Assembly (NCBI GenBank): GCA_015478945.1
Contig: JABUQX010041944.1
Span: forward strand, 1-37,500
DNA from: Trachelipus rathkii
Taxonomy: Eukaryota > Arthropoda > Malacostraca > Isopoda > Trachelipodidae
DNA: 37,500 nt
Direction of reading: 5' to 3'
Position numbers and translations under genes: made by a program. The notes under the pieces are model-generated. The model saw only the letters and a list, made by a program, of their open reading frames with translations. It was not told the DNA's origin and did not search any database. Positions 23,300 through 35,862 of the stretch are shown one piece after another (the stretch's first letter is position 1; each line of letters opens with the position of its first letter).

Positions 23300-23985
23300 T
23301 AAAAATTAAATAATTCTTGATAAATGATAAACGTTGAATTATAATTAAAGTTTATCAAATAATGAATATTTAATATCAATTAAAAATTGATGTGATAATT
23401 TAAAATAATAATTAAGCTAAATCTTTAATAATGATATAACTTTATTAAGTGATAAATATTTAATTAAAATAAAAGATATCGAAATAAATTTGTAATAATA
23501 ATTGAATTTTAATAAATGATAGACACTAAATTATAATTAAAGTTTAACAAATAATAAATATTGAACAATAGTTAAACTTTAATTAATAAAAGACAAACAT
23601 TGAATTATCATTATAGCTTTGTAATTAATAAATATTGAGTAATAATTAAACTTTAATAAATGATAGATATTAAATTGTAATTAAAGTTTAACAAATAATA
23701 AACATTTAACAATAATTAAACTTTAATTAAAGACAAACATTGAAATATTATTATAGCTTTGTAAATAATAAATATTTAGTAATAATTAAACTTTAATAAA
23801 TGATAGATATTAAATTGTAATTAAAGTTTAACAAATAATAAACATTTAACAATAATTAAGTTTTAATAAAAGTAAACATTGAATTATCATTAGAATTTAG
23901 TAAATAATAAATATTTAATAATAATTAAGATAGCTACTTTAATAAATTATAGACATTAAATTATAATTAAAGTTTAACAAGTAAT
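23300..23985. repeat. AT-rich satellite: ~35 bp submonomer, 140 bp higher-order unit
   Basis: AATAATTAAACTTTAATAAA occurs at 23641 and 23781, exactly 140 bases apart, and the following 70 or so bases are nearly identical. Related copies begin near 23500 and 23920, so the larger period is 139-141. Within each unit, four related blocks of 34-36 bases follow one another, each built on TAATTAAA(C/G)TTTAA followed by AAT(A/G)ATA and ATT. Alternate blocks carry AAACTTTAAT and ATTAAAGTTT, which are reverse complements, so the array could fold into hairpins. Copies before 23500 are more diverged, as expected at an array edge. The right end runs into (TA)n. Confidence 0.8.
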
Positions 23986-24315
23986 AAATATATATTAATA
24001 TATATATATATATATAATTAATTAATATATATATAATATATATATATATATATTAATATTATTATATATATTAATATATAATATATATATATATATTATA
24101 ATTATAGTATTAATATATATATATAACTTAATTTAATATATATATATATAAATATATATATTATTTATTATATATATATATATATAAATATATTATATAA
24201 TAAATATATATATATATATATAAATTAATAATTATAATATATTAATATTTAATATATATATTATAATAATATAATTATATATTAATTAATAATTATATAT
24301 ATAATATATATATTA

Positions 24316-24362
<47 letters not shown>
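23986..24362. repeat. Long interrupted (TA)n microsatellite
   Basis: TA dinucleotides with TTAATTAA and ATTAAT interruptions fill about 375 bases, ending with an uninterrupted TA run. The tract begins inside the last satellite submonomer. Confidence 0.9.
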
Positions 24363-24366
<4 letters not shown>

Positions 24367-25640
24367 TATTAATCTTACCTACTCCGAATATTCATAGAGG
24401 GTATGTATTTTTAAAACTATTGGTAATATTTATAATAAATTTTATATCTCACTATATATATAAGCTATATATATAATAGCTTATAAATTAGTATACTTAA
24501 GACCAACACGAAGTAGTGTGCCGAATACAATAAACTTGTTGAAAACAGCTTATTCGGTAATAATAATCTCTTGGGCCCCATTATACTTCGAGCTGGCCCT
24601 CCGAAATAGCTTTATTGCTCCTGTTTTATATTTTTTTTATGTTTAATACATGTTTGTTTCGATATGTCAGAATATTGAGCAAGTTCATTGTAAATGTAAA
24701 ATTCTCTCTCTTATTGTTTGCTAGAGGGTATCTAGTCTGCGAAAATGTTGGTTATTATCATAGATAAACATGAAATATAACAAATTTTGACGATATTAAG
24801 TGAATTATATTTTTAGTGTTGTTATATATTTGCCTGTTAAAATAAGGTATTTCTCTCGTGTGTTTAGAAGTGTGTAGTGGATAAAGGAATGAGTGAGAAA
24901 GACCAGTTTTTTATGGTATATTTTCATTGGATTCATTGTCTGTTTTTTAAATTACAAATAGTTACCGTTACAGTGTATATCCCCCAATCCTATAAAATTA
25001 CTTTAGTTTACAACAAAATATTTAGCTTCATTTTAAGTAGCTACACTCAATGAATATCAATTAAAAATAATTTGTTTAATATAATTATAAATAGACAAAA
25101 TTCTCTCTCACAATCAAACAAAGTACTAGCAAGCAATCGATTTCAATTTACGGTCGGATTGAAAAATTTCTATCATCAGAGCGAATCTATGAACCCCTAA
25201 ATTAGTACAGTATTAAAGAGTGCCGTCGTATAGATCCGTTTTTTTTTTTTTGTTCATTTTTTTTTGTTCAACTGGTGAACCGCCGGCTCATGGATCCGCT
25301 ATATGTAAATTTCCTATATTCACTGTGCATATGACGCGGCAATTCTTATTGAAGAAGATAAAAATAAATGTTAATTCCACAATGAATAGAGTAGGATTTT
25401 ATACGTAGTCTCTCCTCACATAAAAGCACATTTACCACCTCTACAAACGCGGATGAAGAAAAAATTAGAAGTTAAAACTTGGACTCCGATTATTCAGCCC
25501 TTAAGATATTTTCTTATTAAACTTGTTACAACATACAAATCATAATCATGGTTTGGAAAGCATGTTTGTTCTCACAGTTAATCGAGGAAAGATGGAAGAG
25601 GAAAGGATAGAACATTTTTTAATATCTTTCTTTCTCTGCG
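24363..25640. other. AT-rich spacer, no supported gene
   Basis: A T-run plus GTTCA is repeated with a period of about 18 at 25239-25270. A 62-codon frame at 25220-25408 spans it and shows no domain. Otherwise no structure is visible. Confidence 0.4.
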
Positions 25641-25880
25641 TGAATACTAACGAATCTCTCGCTCTCTCTTCTACTGTATACTAGTGATATCATCATCCCT
25701 AACAATCGTCTCTCTTCTATTCTTGCTCTTCCTCATCTCTGTTCCTTGCCTATTTTGGCTGTGTGACTATACATTCTCTCTCTCTATTGCTTGCCCTCTC
25801 TCTCCCGACACCTCCCTACCGTGCGCTCTCTCCTATATGCATCTCTTACAATCTACCACCTCTCTCCATCTCTCGAGTCA
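25641..25880 (+). repeat. CT-rich imperfect simple repeat
   Basis: CTCTCT words interspersed with other C/T-rich sequence dominate. The overlapping frames at 25684-25911 and 25791-25985 are serine, leucine and proline rich because of this composition and are not offered as genes. Confidence 0.6.
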
Positions 25881-28440
25881 TTCAACATACTCTTCCCAAG
25901 GCATGAATTGACATTGCTCCGAACCCTCACTGAATTACTTTCTGTCATTTCAGTATTCCATATCCTTCGCGTCGTCCCATCCTAGAATAAATATTTTATC
26001 ATCAAATTTGAATAGGCGTGACCGAATCTGAATCGTTATATTTTTATATTATAAGACATAATTAATTAGATAGTAGAACTAAAATAGACCATAATTTATC
26101 TTAGAATTATAGTAATTTGTATAATAACATTTTGAAGCGAAATTCACGAATTACCTTTGAGATAGTATAGTGATCTAACGATGATAACATCACAATCTAA
26201 TATAACCTTGGACGTAAGTATTGTGTACTTTAACATTATGTTTATTATACTAATATATCTAAGTTTTGGATTAAGTGATAAGAAGATCAACTTTACATAA
26301 TTCATTAAATGTGGCAAAATTAATTAACCTCAAAAAAACTTATTCAAAAATGACCTTATTTTAGATCAGTATAGTATCATGTTTTAATAATCGACGAATA
26401 AAAATCAAGAAATTAATGATAGTCAAGTAGTTTTGTATCTAATAATACAAATGAGCAGTATGAAACGACCAGATAATCACATTGCCACCTTTCACTAAGT
26501 TTGTTTGAATTATTTGCTAGCTATTCTAGAAATTCTACTCAACCTGTCGAAATTAGATTTTATTATAAGTTTTGTTTAAATATTCTAATAATAGAACCAG
26601 CTACCGGACTATACAAGTGATTTCTGATAAAGAAGAAATTATAATTTTTTTAACTTAACCAACAAGTTAATTGCACAAGCCTTATGACAGGTAAGCAGTG
26701 TTAAATGAGCGTTTGAGTCCCACAAACCTCATGTAGTACTTAACTAGCAAGATAAAGAGTACTACTACCTTACGCCCATATTATGTTCAAATTTGCTTAC
26801 GACTACACAAAATTAAATTAATTTTGAAAAAAGTGATAAATGTGTAAACTAAAAATTAAAAAAGAGATAAAAAAATTATTTATATCTGCTATATCTGAAG
26901 TATGAATTTGCGTTGCGTTTTTTCAACGAATCCATCTTGATCTTATTTCTGATATGTCTTCGTCATCCTTTATACAGTCATTCCAAAGATTTGTCAATAC
27001 CAGTAATGTGAAATTTATTCATTTATTCTAAAATCTTGATAGTAAATTGTACTTATTTAACACACAAAAACAAAAGAAAACAAACTGTACTAGGAATGTT
27101 TAACTCCCGGATACAAAATGAAGGAATATTAGAGGGACTGAATGCTAAAAAGCTCATTCGATGAAGCAGTGTATAAGCTATGGAAAGTCCTTTTACTATA
27201 TTGCAAAAAAGATATTCTAGCCATTAATGAGATGGATACATATGATCTAGCGTTCCATCATTTCTTAGTGGATAACCGATTTCTTGAACAAGCAACAGAT
27301 TGAGTCATTTCAATTAATAACGGCCTATACAACGTTTTAAACTACGGATGATCCAGATTAAAAAATCCAAAATATATTATCCCCGAGCGTTTTGAGATGA
27401 CTCTTTAGAAGCCTAGTGCGACCTCCCTCCAATACACAGAGTATCACCTGGCACTAATATGACCGGCCTAGCCAAAATCTCGTCTTACCTTTTAGTTCCA
27501 GATGGGATACTGGAGATGAATTTGAGTAAGTTGTGCGCTATTATTAAAAAAGACTGGTAATTTTGAAAAAATGGACATTTGAATGACTAGAATAAGTTAT
27601 ATCTTCTGTGGATACCTATATTAAAAGAGGAAAACGGAAATAACATAGGTGATCAAAAGGGACTTGTAACAAAAGATAACATCACAGAAAGAGTAAATGG
27701 ATATACCAAAGATAATTAAAAATTATTTTGAATATTATTTTCGCTCATATATTGTTGTCGACCCGAAGTCAAATTTAATTTCTCATAAATAGCAGTGTTT
27801 TCCATCTGTTATTACATACATTCAATAACTATTGCAATAATTATCCTAATATTAATGTCTACATTAAAGAGAAGATCTAAATTTCCGTATAGTTAGTCTG
27901 TTATATGTAATTGTATATATGAAACCTATTTATTAGTTCCATCACAAAATGTTAATGAGCTTGTTAATAAATTAATTATTATTGTGAGACGATATTTAAT
28001 GGTTTATTAGCTACTCAGATGTTCTTTTTCAGATAGGCTACCGCAAAATTAATAGAAATCGTATTTAGTGTGAACGCCACGTGTCGGACTGTACCGATTC
28101 TGAACGAGTTTCAGTACTTTATATAAAGCGCATATTATAACCTTCTTAGATAAAATCACAACAATCACAATGATAGAATTTAAACGCACTTGCAATGGCT
28201 ATTCAATTACAAAAAGGACTTTATTATAAGGATTATTCCTCATAATTTACAAACATAAAAGTGTATTGATAAAAATATTGAGCCCAAATATCGATATACG
28301 ATATACAAACTATATATACATATATAAAACCAATTTTAAAATGGTTTAATATGTTTATTAAAATGCTTTTAAATTAAAGTGAACTATTTTTATTTAATTT
28401 AAGAATTGTAGAGTGCTTCGCTCCGTATAGATAAGTAATA
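25881..28440. other. AT-rich spacer with short unassigned frames
   Basis: A 30-codon + frame at about 27208-27303 reads DILAINEMDTYDLAFHHFL and has a more protein-like composition than its surroundings, but it is too short to classify. A TATATAAAG box lies at 28119-28127 with an ATG at 28170, but no initiator is evident and the frame is 15 or so codons long. No tandem unit or RNA gene was recognised. Confidence 0.35.
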
Positions 28441-29642
28441 TATAACCATCATTTACTCACTTATTTAGCTGTATATTAGATACTTAGTTATAATATGATT
28501 GTATTGTATATATATATTAAAAGTAGATATATATATATATAATAGTGAGGCATTGTTATACGTTTAGATGAAATATTGGCTGTATTTATCTCATATATAT
28601 ACTATAGTGATTCCTCAGGTGGTACTTACTTTGGATATATACTATATCTATATATAAGCTACGGTGGTATATGGTATCTCGTACTAAGTCCTCATACCCC
28701 TCCACTCTTACCTAATACCAGAATGATCAACGATCATTAGACTTATATACTACTATTCTCAGTATGAACATAATGCTATGTAGTCTCACAGTAATAACCA
28801 CTTCGTACTAATAGTTATAATAAGTCTATAGTATAAATACGTACATACTGGTAAAGGTACGTTGGTACATAGCTATGTTCATAAGATTAGTAGTAAGAAG
28901 CCAGGTTAGTGTCACACACATATTTATATTAAATATGCATAATACATACTTGGAGATAATACTATTAATCGACCACTCTATATATATATATACTCTTACG
29001 TTGCATTAGGTCTATATGCTAACCATATGCAGGTATGTATTGAGAGTGAAAGCACTAAGCTACATAGGTACTGATTATCAAGTTAATAATGACGAACAGA
29101 CAGCGCCCTAAGCAGTAATAGAAACTTTTGAAATTGTATATAGTTAATTGTTCAGCGTATATTGAAATATACGATTTTATTGTAGTAATAACATAAAACT
29201 TCTAACAACGATAAATGTACTTATACCTACAGTAGCGTAAACAACTTTGGAGAGATGGTAATTTAGCTGGCTTGGTGGTTTACGTATATTGATTTGCCAC
29301 ATAATATCATCAAAAAGTGACAGTACGCACTACGGTTGGCTTCCACTCCGCCCCGACGCTATCACCCAATTTAATTGCATTAGGCATGAGCTGGCCACGT
29401 TATTTTATGTACTGCTAGTTGAAAGAACACACTCTTCTAATTAAGTTCATGTAAAGACTATAATGTATGTTGTAAGAGATATAAGTGAGCGTTATAATTG
29501 TTCTAGCTATATATATGTAAATGGGCGTTTCGTTTATCCCGGGGTGAGTAGCTGCATATTGGATATATAATCTACAATCTATAGATTGGTAGTGGTACCT
29601 TCATAATTCCCTACCTTATATATATATCCATCCAGACGCCAC
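28441..29642. other. AT-rich DNA rich in TAGTA/TACTA words, no gene seen
   Basis: Short TA runs and interspersed TAGTA and TACTA words characterise the stretch up to the next long TA tract. No frame of note is present. Confidence 0.4.
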
Positions 29643-29697
29643 ATATAATATATATATAATATATATATATAATATATATAATTATATATATTATAAA

Positions 29698-29741
<44 letters not shown>

Positions 29742-29893
29742 TATAATATATATTATAATATATATTATATTATTTATATATATATATATATATCATATAT
29801 TATATATATATATATATAATAATAATTTATAATATATATAATATATATAATATATATATATTTATAATAATATATATATATATAATATATATA
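29643..29893. repeat. Long interrupted (TA)n microsatellite
   Basis: About 250 bases of TA with AATATA and ATTATA interruptions. It ends exactly where TCAGGGTTTG begins. Confidence 0.9.
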
Positions 29894-30117
29894 TCAGGGT
29901 TTGTACAAAATATGCGTATTTTTATTTATCGAAAAAAACTTCCAAACTTACAGTCCAGGTGATTTTTATTTATTTTTTATCAGTATTATAAATAAGTAAT
30001 ACCCTGAAAAAAACTCCTTGGTTTATATACTATAGTTTAGTGGATTTTTTGAGTTGAGTTTTTATTAATAGAATGGAATTATTCACATTAGACCCTATTT
30101 TAAAAATTGTAAAACAT
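29894..30117. mobile_element. Possible second, truncated TCAGGG-type MITE inside (TA)n
   Basis: The segment starts TCAGGGTTTG directly after a TA tract, the same ten bases that start the better element at 33605, and is followed by another TA tract at 30118. A matching inverted end is not clear. ACCCTGA occurs internally at 30001-30007 but is not flanked by TA. It may be a diverged or end-deleted copy, with the shared bases the only direct support. Confidence 0.35.
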
Positions 30118-30223
30118 AATATATATATATATATAGTTAATATTATATATTATAATAATTATTAATTATATATATATATAATATTATATATTAATAATAT
30201 ATATATATATTATAATATTATAT
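30118..30223. repeat. Interrupted (TA)n microsatellite
   Basis: TA and ATATT repeats over about 105 bases follow the possible truncated MITE. Confidence 0.85.
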
Positions 30224-31650
30224 AAAAGAGTATAATTGCGTCAATATATAAACACTTTTATACTTAATTTAACTATGGTATTGGGTAAAGTTTTATAAAG
30301 ACAAATAATAACTTTCTATAATATAATATTTAAAACAAATTACACATTGTCATTAACTTTTTTATATAACTACTGACGATTTAAATAATTAGTTCTTCTA
30401 TAATAATGATACTCTCAATATTTTTTAACTTGTACCTTTCTTCGATGTGTTCTTATTCAAATTATCACCAAATAATTATTGTATTAAACTATATCGGCAT
30501 TCTTAAATATATCTCTCCTCATAATCTACACAATAAAAAGAATAGGTCTCGACAAAAGAACAATAGGGCCCAATGTTACCAGGACCGATTCATACATCAT
30601 GAGTTCCTGAAGTTCGAGTAACAATGGAGCTCAAAAAGTTCTCAACCTTTTAACAGAAATTAGGAAAATTTTTTGTTCAACAAGGTTCTCGCATATGGGT
30701 TAAAACTTATTTTTAGACAACCTAAAAGCTTAATATCCAAAATTCGAGGAATTCCGAAATCCATTTCCAATAAGTGTTGATAAATATAAGTAATAATATT
30801 TCTAATCGGTGCAGCCAATACAATTTATAATTGTTTCAAGAACACAGTCAAAGGAGACGCACAGATATAGTGATATACCCAATTTAATCAAACCCTGAGG
30901 CTGCCTGTATGAAATAGTTGTTCCTTCCACTCACACGTCAATACGTTGTTCAGAGAAACATAAATATTAATAAAGAGTTCCTTTAAACATTCCATAGGTT
31001 TCCTAGAGCATACACATCTATCATCCAAATGTCATGCACAGATCAACTGAGCTAGATATATGTTCATAGTATCAACATAAATAATTCTTATAGCCATATA
31101 TACTACTATATATTTATACTATTTTATTATGTCATTTTTTTCAAAATATTACATAAGTGAATATATATTCATTTTACGCTAACACATACAATTTCATACT
31201 TAGAAGCTAAGACCTCATAAATATTATTCACTCATATATATGTAACTATAAGAACTATGACCGCACTATGTTCTCAGTGACTTATACATATTTTTGTTAT
31301 ATTAAAACTATAATAGGTCAGCAGCGACTCTCACTCTCTACATATATATAGAGCTCTATATTAATCTTATACCGTTTTGTGGCTCTTAGGTGATATTTTA
31401 TTAGTGTATATTAGTACTCATATAAAAAATATTCGTTTTATCTCTTTGTCACTAAAAGAAAAAATAAATCATTAATTAATATCAATCAGTATACTATGTA
31501 TTAAAATAAATTCAAATTTCACATATTTCAGAAATGTTTTACGGAATTTTAGGTAACTTTGATATATATACTTAATATAATCACTAGTATAACATAATTA
31601 TTCTGAGTTTGGTAAAGCCAAAACTACCAACATAAGCCATAGATTTGTTA
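30224..31650. other. AT-rich spacer, no supported gene
   Basis: A 71-codon frame at 30406-30621 ends in RAQCYQDRFIHHEF, faintly like a retrotransposon zinc knuckle (C-Y-x-C-Q-x-F-G-H) but lacking the required cysteines. Nothing else stands out before the purine-rich LINE begins near 31655. Confidence 0.35.
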
Positions 31651-32369
31651 ATAATATAGCATGAGAGGGAGTGAGGAGGAAGGGAATTGGAGGGGAATTT
31701 GTGCAGGGTTAGGGAAAGATGAAAGAGCGTAAAGACCCTAGTGAGGATGGATACATATTGATTAGGTGTATACTAGGGGAAGGTAGAGTGACTGGTAGCC
31801 AATTGAAATAGCATGAAGATATAAATCCATGACAAACAGATGATCTAAGTTCGGAGCCGTTAATGAAGAGTAGAGTGCACCTTGAGACGAAACAGAGTGT
31901 GAGGCTGAGAGGAGTCATTACAATAATTATCCCTAAATTTATAAAGGATAAGTAGTAGGTATAGGCAGGGATTGTTAATAAAAATTAATAATAGACTGGA
32001 ATTACTCATCTATAATAGGAATTATCACATGTGACTTAGTTATAATGAAAAGAATATTAAAAAAAAGAAAATTTAAAGTATAAATAAAAGATAAAGCCGT
32101 AAGATTAGGAGACAGAATAGCAGTAATGAGGTATAAGAGGTGGCAGAAGTACTAGTATATAACATGATTTAATGTTCGCATATGAGAGATTAGAAACAGG
32201 AAAAGATATAGGAATATACAAACCATAGAAAGGATATATTCGCCTATCAAATAGATTTTATGAAAGAAAATAGCATTATGATTACGTAAGCCTCAAATGA
32301 GAAAGCTATGAAGATTTCTGGAGAGGAATTAAATAGAGTTGATAGACTACTGACTGATAAGGGCAGTAA

Positions 32370-32470
32370 GGAGTAAAGATAGGAAAGAGAGAGAGAAGTA
32401 GAGGAGAGAGAGAGAAGAGAGAGAGGATGAGAGAGTAGGAGGAGAAAGAAGAGATGAGGAGAGAGAAATG
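32370..32470 (+). repeat. GA-rich imperfect simple repeat within the LINE
   Basis: GAGAGA words expand the interval between the early RT pieces and SSVLSPILF and probably represent microsatellite growth inside the relic. Its complement creates the long serine/leucine frame on the - strand (32247-32681), which is not a gene. Confidence 0.65.
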
Positions 32471-32524
32471 GTATGATGAGAAGATAAAATATAACTAGAG
32501 AGGAGAGACGGAGGAGAGCATGAG

Positions 32525-33481
32525 AGCAGTGTGTTGTCGCCGATACTGTTTTATAGCGTGCAGATTTGGACACAGTCATAAGAAGGTGTAAAGGAGGAGT
32601 TAGAGGAGGAGTTGACGAGACATCATGGTTAGGCAGATGATTGCCGTGTTTGCGAGTGGAGATGGTGAGAGTTGAGGGCAAATGGTGTTTGTTTCGCAGA
32701 AAAATTGAGAGAAGCTGGATTAAATATGAATGTATGGAGAAAAAAGAAATAATGATAGTAAGTAGGGAGAGGAAGGAGGAGTTGGATAGTGGAAGGCAGA
32801 TCGGTAGGATGAGTTCAAAAATGGTGGACAGATATTCTTAATACTAAGGCAAGCACATCTTGGAAGAAGGGGGTGTGCAAAGGCAATATACTAGTTAATG
32901 GGGATTGTAGCGGTATGGCAGGACTGTAAGAGTAGTATACCCCATCTTGAAAGATAAATATATGAAATAAGAGGTGAAGAGAGAAATATATCGAGTGGCG
33001 AGTGTTGTAACCTAATAACTGTATGCATGGGGCAAGAGACAGTGGAGCATGACAAGGGAGAGAGGAGAGTAGAATTAAGACAGCGGAGATGAATGTGTTG
33101 AGGAGAGGTGATGGAAAGACGAGGAGAGCACAGAGTGGAGAAACGAGACAGTGAGGGAGAGCGGGGGTGTGAAACCCATGATGAAAGGTGGACGCAGCCA
33201 AACTAAGATGGTGGGGACACCTAGAGAGGATGCAGGAATAAGAACGCAGAGAAGAGAGAGTTCCAGTAGGAAGTGGAGTGGAGACCGGAGGAGTGAGGCC
33301 GAAGAGGACAAGACCACGGAAGAGAAATGAGGACACAGTGAGATTCATTAAGGAGACACAATTGCTGCCATGGATGAGCTGATGCGATGGGATCGTGATC
33401 GATAGAGCACAATGGAAGCGGAGGTTGGCCCCACTGACAGGCATGAAGCCTTACTGGGAAGAGGATTGTAAGAGTAAGTAA
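32525..33481 (+). pseudogene. LINE reverse transcriptase C-terminal half, broken
   Basis: In an intact element this would be the part of the polymerase that copies element RNA at a nicked target. Here the reading phase is shared by the SSVLSPILF, ADD and AGLNMNV pieces (32525-32734), moves by one base between about 32737 and 33060 (EKKEIMIVSRERKEEL, LKDKYM, REIYRVASVV, LYAWG), and returns to the first phase from KTAEMNVLRR to the end (33074-33481). Several stops lie within phase, among them the one replacing the tyrosine of the Y-A-D-D box at 32630-32632. Two compensating single-base shifts plus in-frame stops fit either age or unpolished long reads. Confidence 0.72.
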
Positions 33482-33488
33482 GTAAGAG
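33469..33488 (+). repeat. (GTAA)n tail of the LINE
   Basis: GTAAGAGTAAGTAAGTAAG follows the last LINE codons. Short tandem 3' tails are normal for several LINE clades and mark the 3' end of this insertion. Confidence 0.6.
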
Positions 33489-33492
33489 TATA

Positions 33493-33541
<49 letters not shown>

Positions 33542-33604
33542 TAATATTATAATTATATATTAATATATATATATATATAGTATATATATATATTATATAT
33601 ATTA
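33489..33604. repeat. (TA)n microsatellite
   Basis: TA dinucleotides with ATATTATAA interruptions begin in the LINE tail and end at TCAGGG. Confidence 0.9.
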
Positions 33605-34052
33605 TCAGGGTTTGGCACTGATTAAATAAAAACTTGATTTAAGCAGTTGATTATATCAATTGACTTTTTTTTATGAAATTTCACATGGATTTTTTTTTGA
33701 TTTTGAAAGCAAATTTTTTTATGTTAATATTATTTAGTTAATTCCCACGTTATCACCTGATCAATTATAAGCAAACTTTCAGATTATGAAGGCGAAGCAA
33801 ATTCAATCATGTAACTTTCAATCATTTTCAATAAGAAATAATAAAAGTTCAGATACTCAATATATAACACAGTATATACGGTAGGCTATATATTTATATA
33901 TATATATATTCATGTAAATAAAATGTGTAATATTTTTACTCGTTATTAGGCTATAATTAGGATTATTTACTAATTTATCAAAATAATAATTAAAAAGGCA
34001 AATTTGTGCCTATAAAAAATCAAATAAAATCAAAAAGAATAACCAACCCTGA
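33605..34052. mobile_element. MITE-like element with TCAGGGTTTGG inverted ends, inserted in (TA)n
   Basis: The left end TCAGGGTTTGG (33605-33615) and the right end CCAACCCTGA (34043-34052) are near-perfect inverted repeats. The dinucleotide TA lies outside each end, consistent with a TA target-site duplication. The 448 bp between them is AT-rich and has no coding frame, so the element is non-autonomous. It is bracketed on both sides by (TA)n, so it either prefers TA targets or the repeats expanded from the insertion site. CAGGGTT(T/G)G ends in a TA setting resemble small elements I recall from crustacean and mollusc genomes. The superfamily is not certain. Confidence 0.65.
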
Positions 34053-34141
34053 TATATATATATATATTATAATATATTATATATTATATAATATATATAT
34101 ATATAATAATATATATATATAATAAATATATATATATATTA
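34053..34141. repeat. (TA)n microsatellite
   Basis: TA repeats with TATTATA interruptions follow the MITE end directly. Confidence 0.9.
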
Positions 34142-35247
<1,106 letters not shown>

Positions 35248-35718
35248 GTATATGTCATTACAATAAAACGGTATAAAATATGGTACATAAATAAATAATA
35301 TATAGGTAAAGAATTATGTAATTAAAAATTATTAAAAATTAATATAATAATAAATAATAAACAATATATATAAAAAAAATTAATAATAAAAATTACTTTA
35401 TTTTAATCCGATGAAATAATATTCAATACAGTGGAGTTGAAGCCAGAATTTCAGATACACTCAGATCCAGACTCGGATATCCACAACTTTGTTTTGAGAA
35501 TTTACCAAAAATATTCTTAGGATGTTCACAATTTTTCAATACAAGAAAGTTCTTTGATAATTTTCTTATCACATTCTGATCACATTCTAAATCCAGCCCT
35601 TTTGGAATATGATTTTGGTAAATTTCTAAGCATATTTAAGAATATAAAAATATCCCGGATGTGTGTAGAACATTTGTAACTAGTATGGAATATGCTGAAC
35701 ATATTATTGGATATGTTG

Positions 35719-35719
<1 letters not shown>
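35248..35719. other. AT-rich spacer, no gene seen
   Basis: TAA/AAT-rich at first, then mixed sequence. The word ATCACATTCTGATCACATTCTA (a 10 bp direct repeat) lies near 35568-35590. Confidence 0.4.
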
Positions 35720-35816
<97 letters not shown>

Positions 35817-35862
35817 TATATAGAATATGTGTGTGTGCGTGTGTGCGTGTGTGTGTGTGTGT
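35720..35862. repeat. Compound (TA)n-(GT)n microsatellite
   Basis: About 93 bases of perfect TA are followed, after a short TAGTATATAGAATAT bridge, by about 34 bases of GT with two GC substitutions. Open frames on both strands here are translations of the repeat. Confidence 0.95.

Larger units (their letters stand above)
31655..33492 (+). mobile_element. Degenerate non-LTR retrotransposon (LINE), 3' part, with GTAA tail
   Basis: A purine-rich block on the + strand keeps a series of LINE landmarks in the right order: RCILGEGRV (31764-31790) like the C-I-x-D-E-x-G-R-V linker; ITIIIPKFIKDK (31917-31952) like the V-P-I-x-K-x-K-G-D start of RT; SSVLSPILF (32525-32551) like G-S-V-L-S-P-L-L-F; an ADD box (32633-32641) preceded by a stop where tyrosine belongs; LREAGLNMNV (32705-32734) and EIMIVSRE; LYAWG (33019-33033) like L-Y-G-x-E; KTAEMNVLRR (33077-33106); RWWGHLERM (33206-33232); and DRAQWKRRL near the end. 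Most pieces share one phase. The tail is a short run of AGTAAGTAAGTAAG before (TA)n. I associate this protein type with LINEs frequent in decapod crustaceans. The 5' end is uncertain and the endonuclease was not identified. Confidence 0.78.

Noticed and set aside
28119..28172. TATATAAAG box followed by an ATG as a promoter
   Set aside because: No initiator at the proper distance, a frame of only about 15 codons, and TATA-like words are expected often in such AT-rich DNA.
30574..30621. CYQDRFIHHEF as a retrotransposon zinc knuckle
   Set aside because: Only one of the needed cysteines is present, and no further knuckle or gag-like region follows.
32247..32681. 144-codon serine/leucine-rich frame on the - strand
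   Set aside because: Produced by the complement of the GA-rich repeat inside the LINE. There is no domain, and the LINE motifs SSVLSPILF and ADD lie on the opposite strand.
32815..33444. Longest open frame of the window, 209 codons on the - strand, with overlapping frames at 33075-33317 and 33221-33412
   Set aside because: It is the complement of the purine-rich LINE relic. Its serine, leucine and proline richness follows from CT-rich codons, and the recognisable motifs are all on the + strand.
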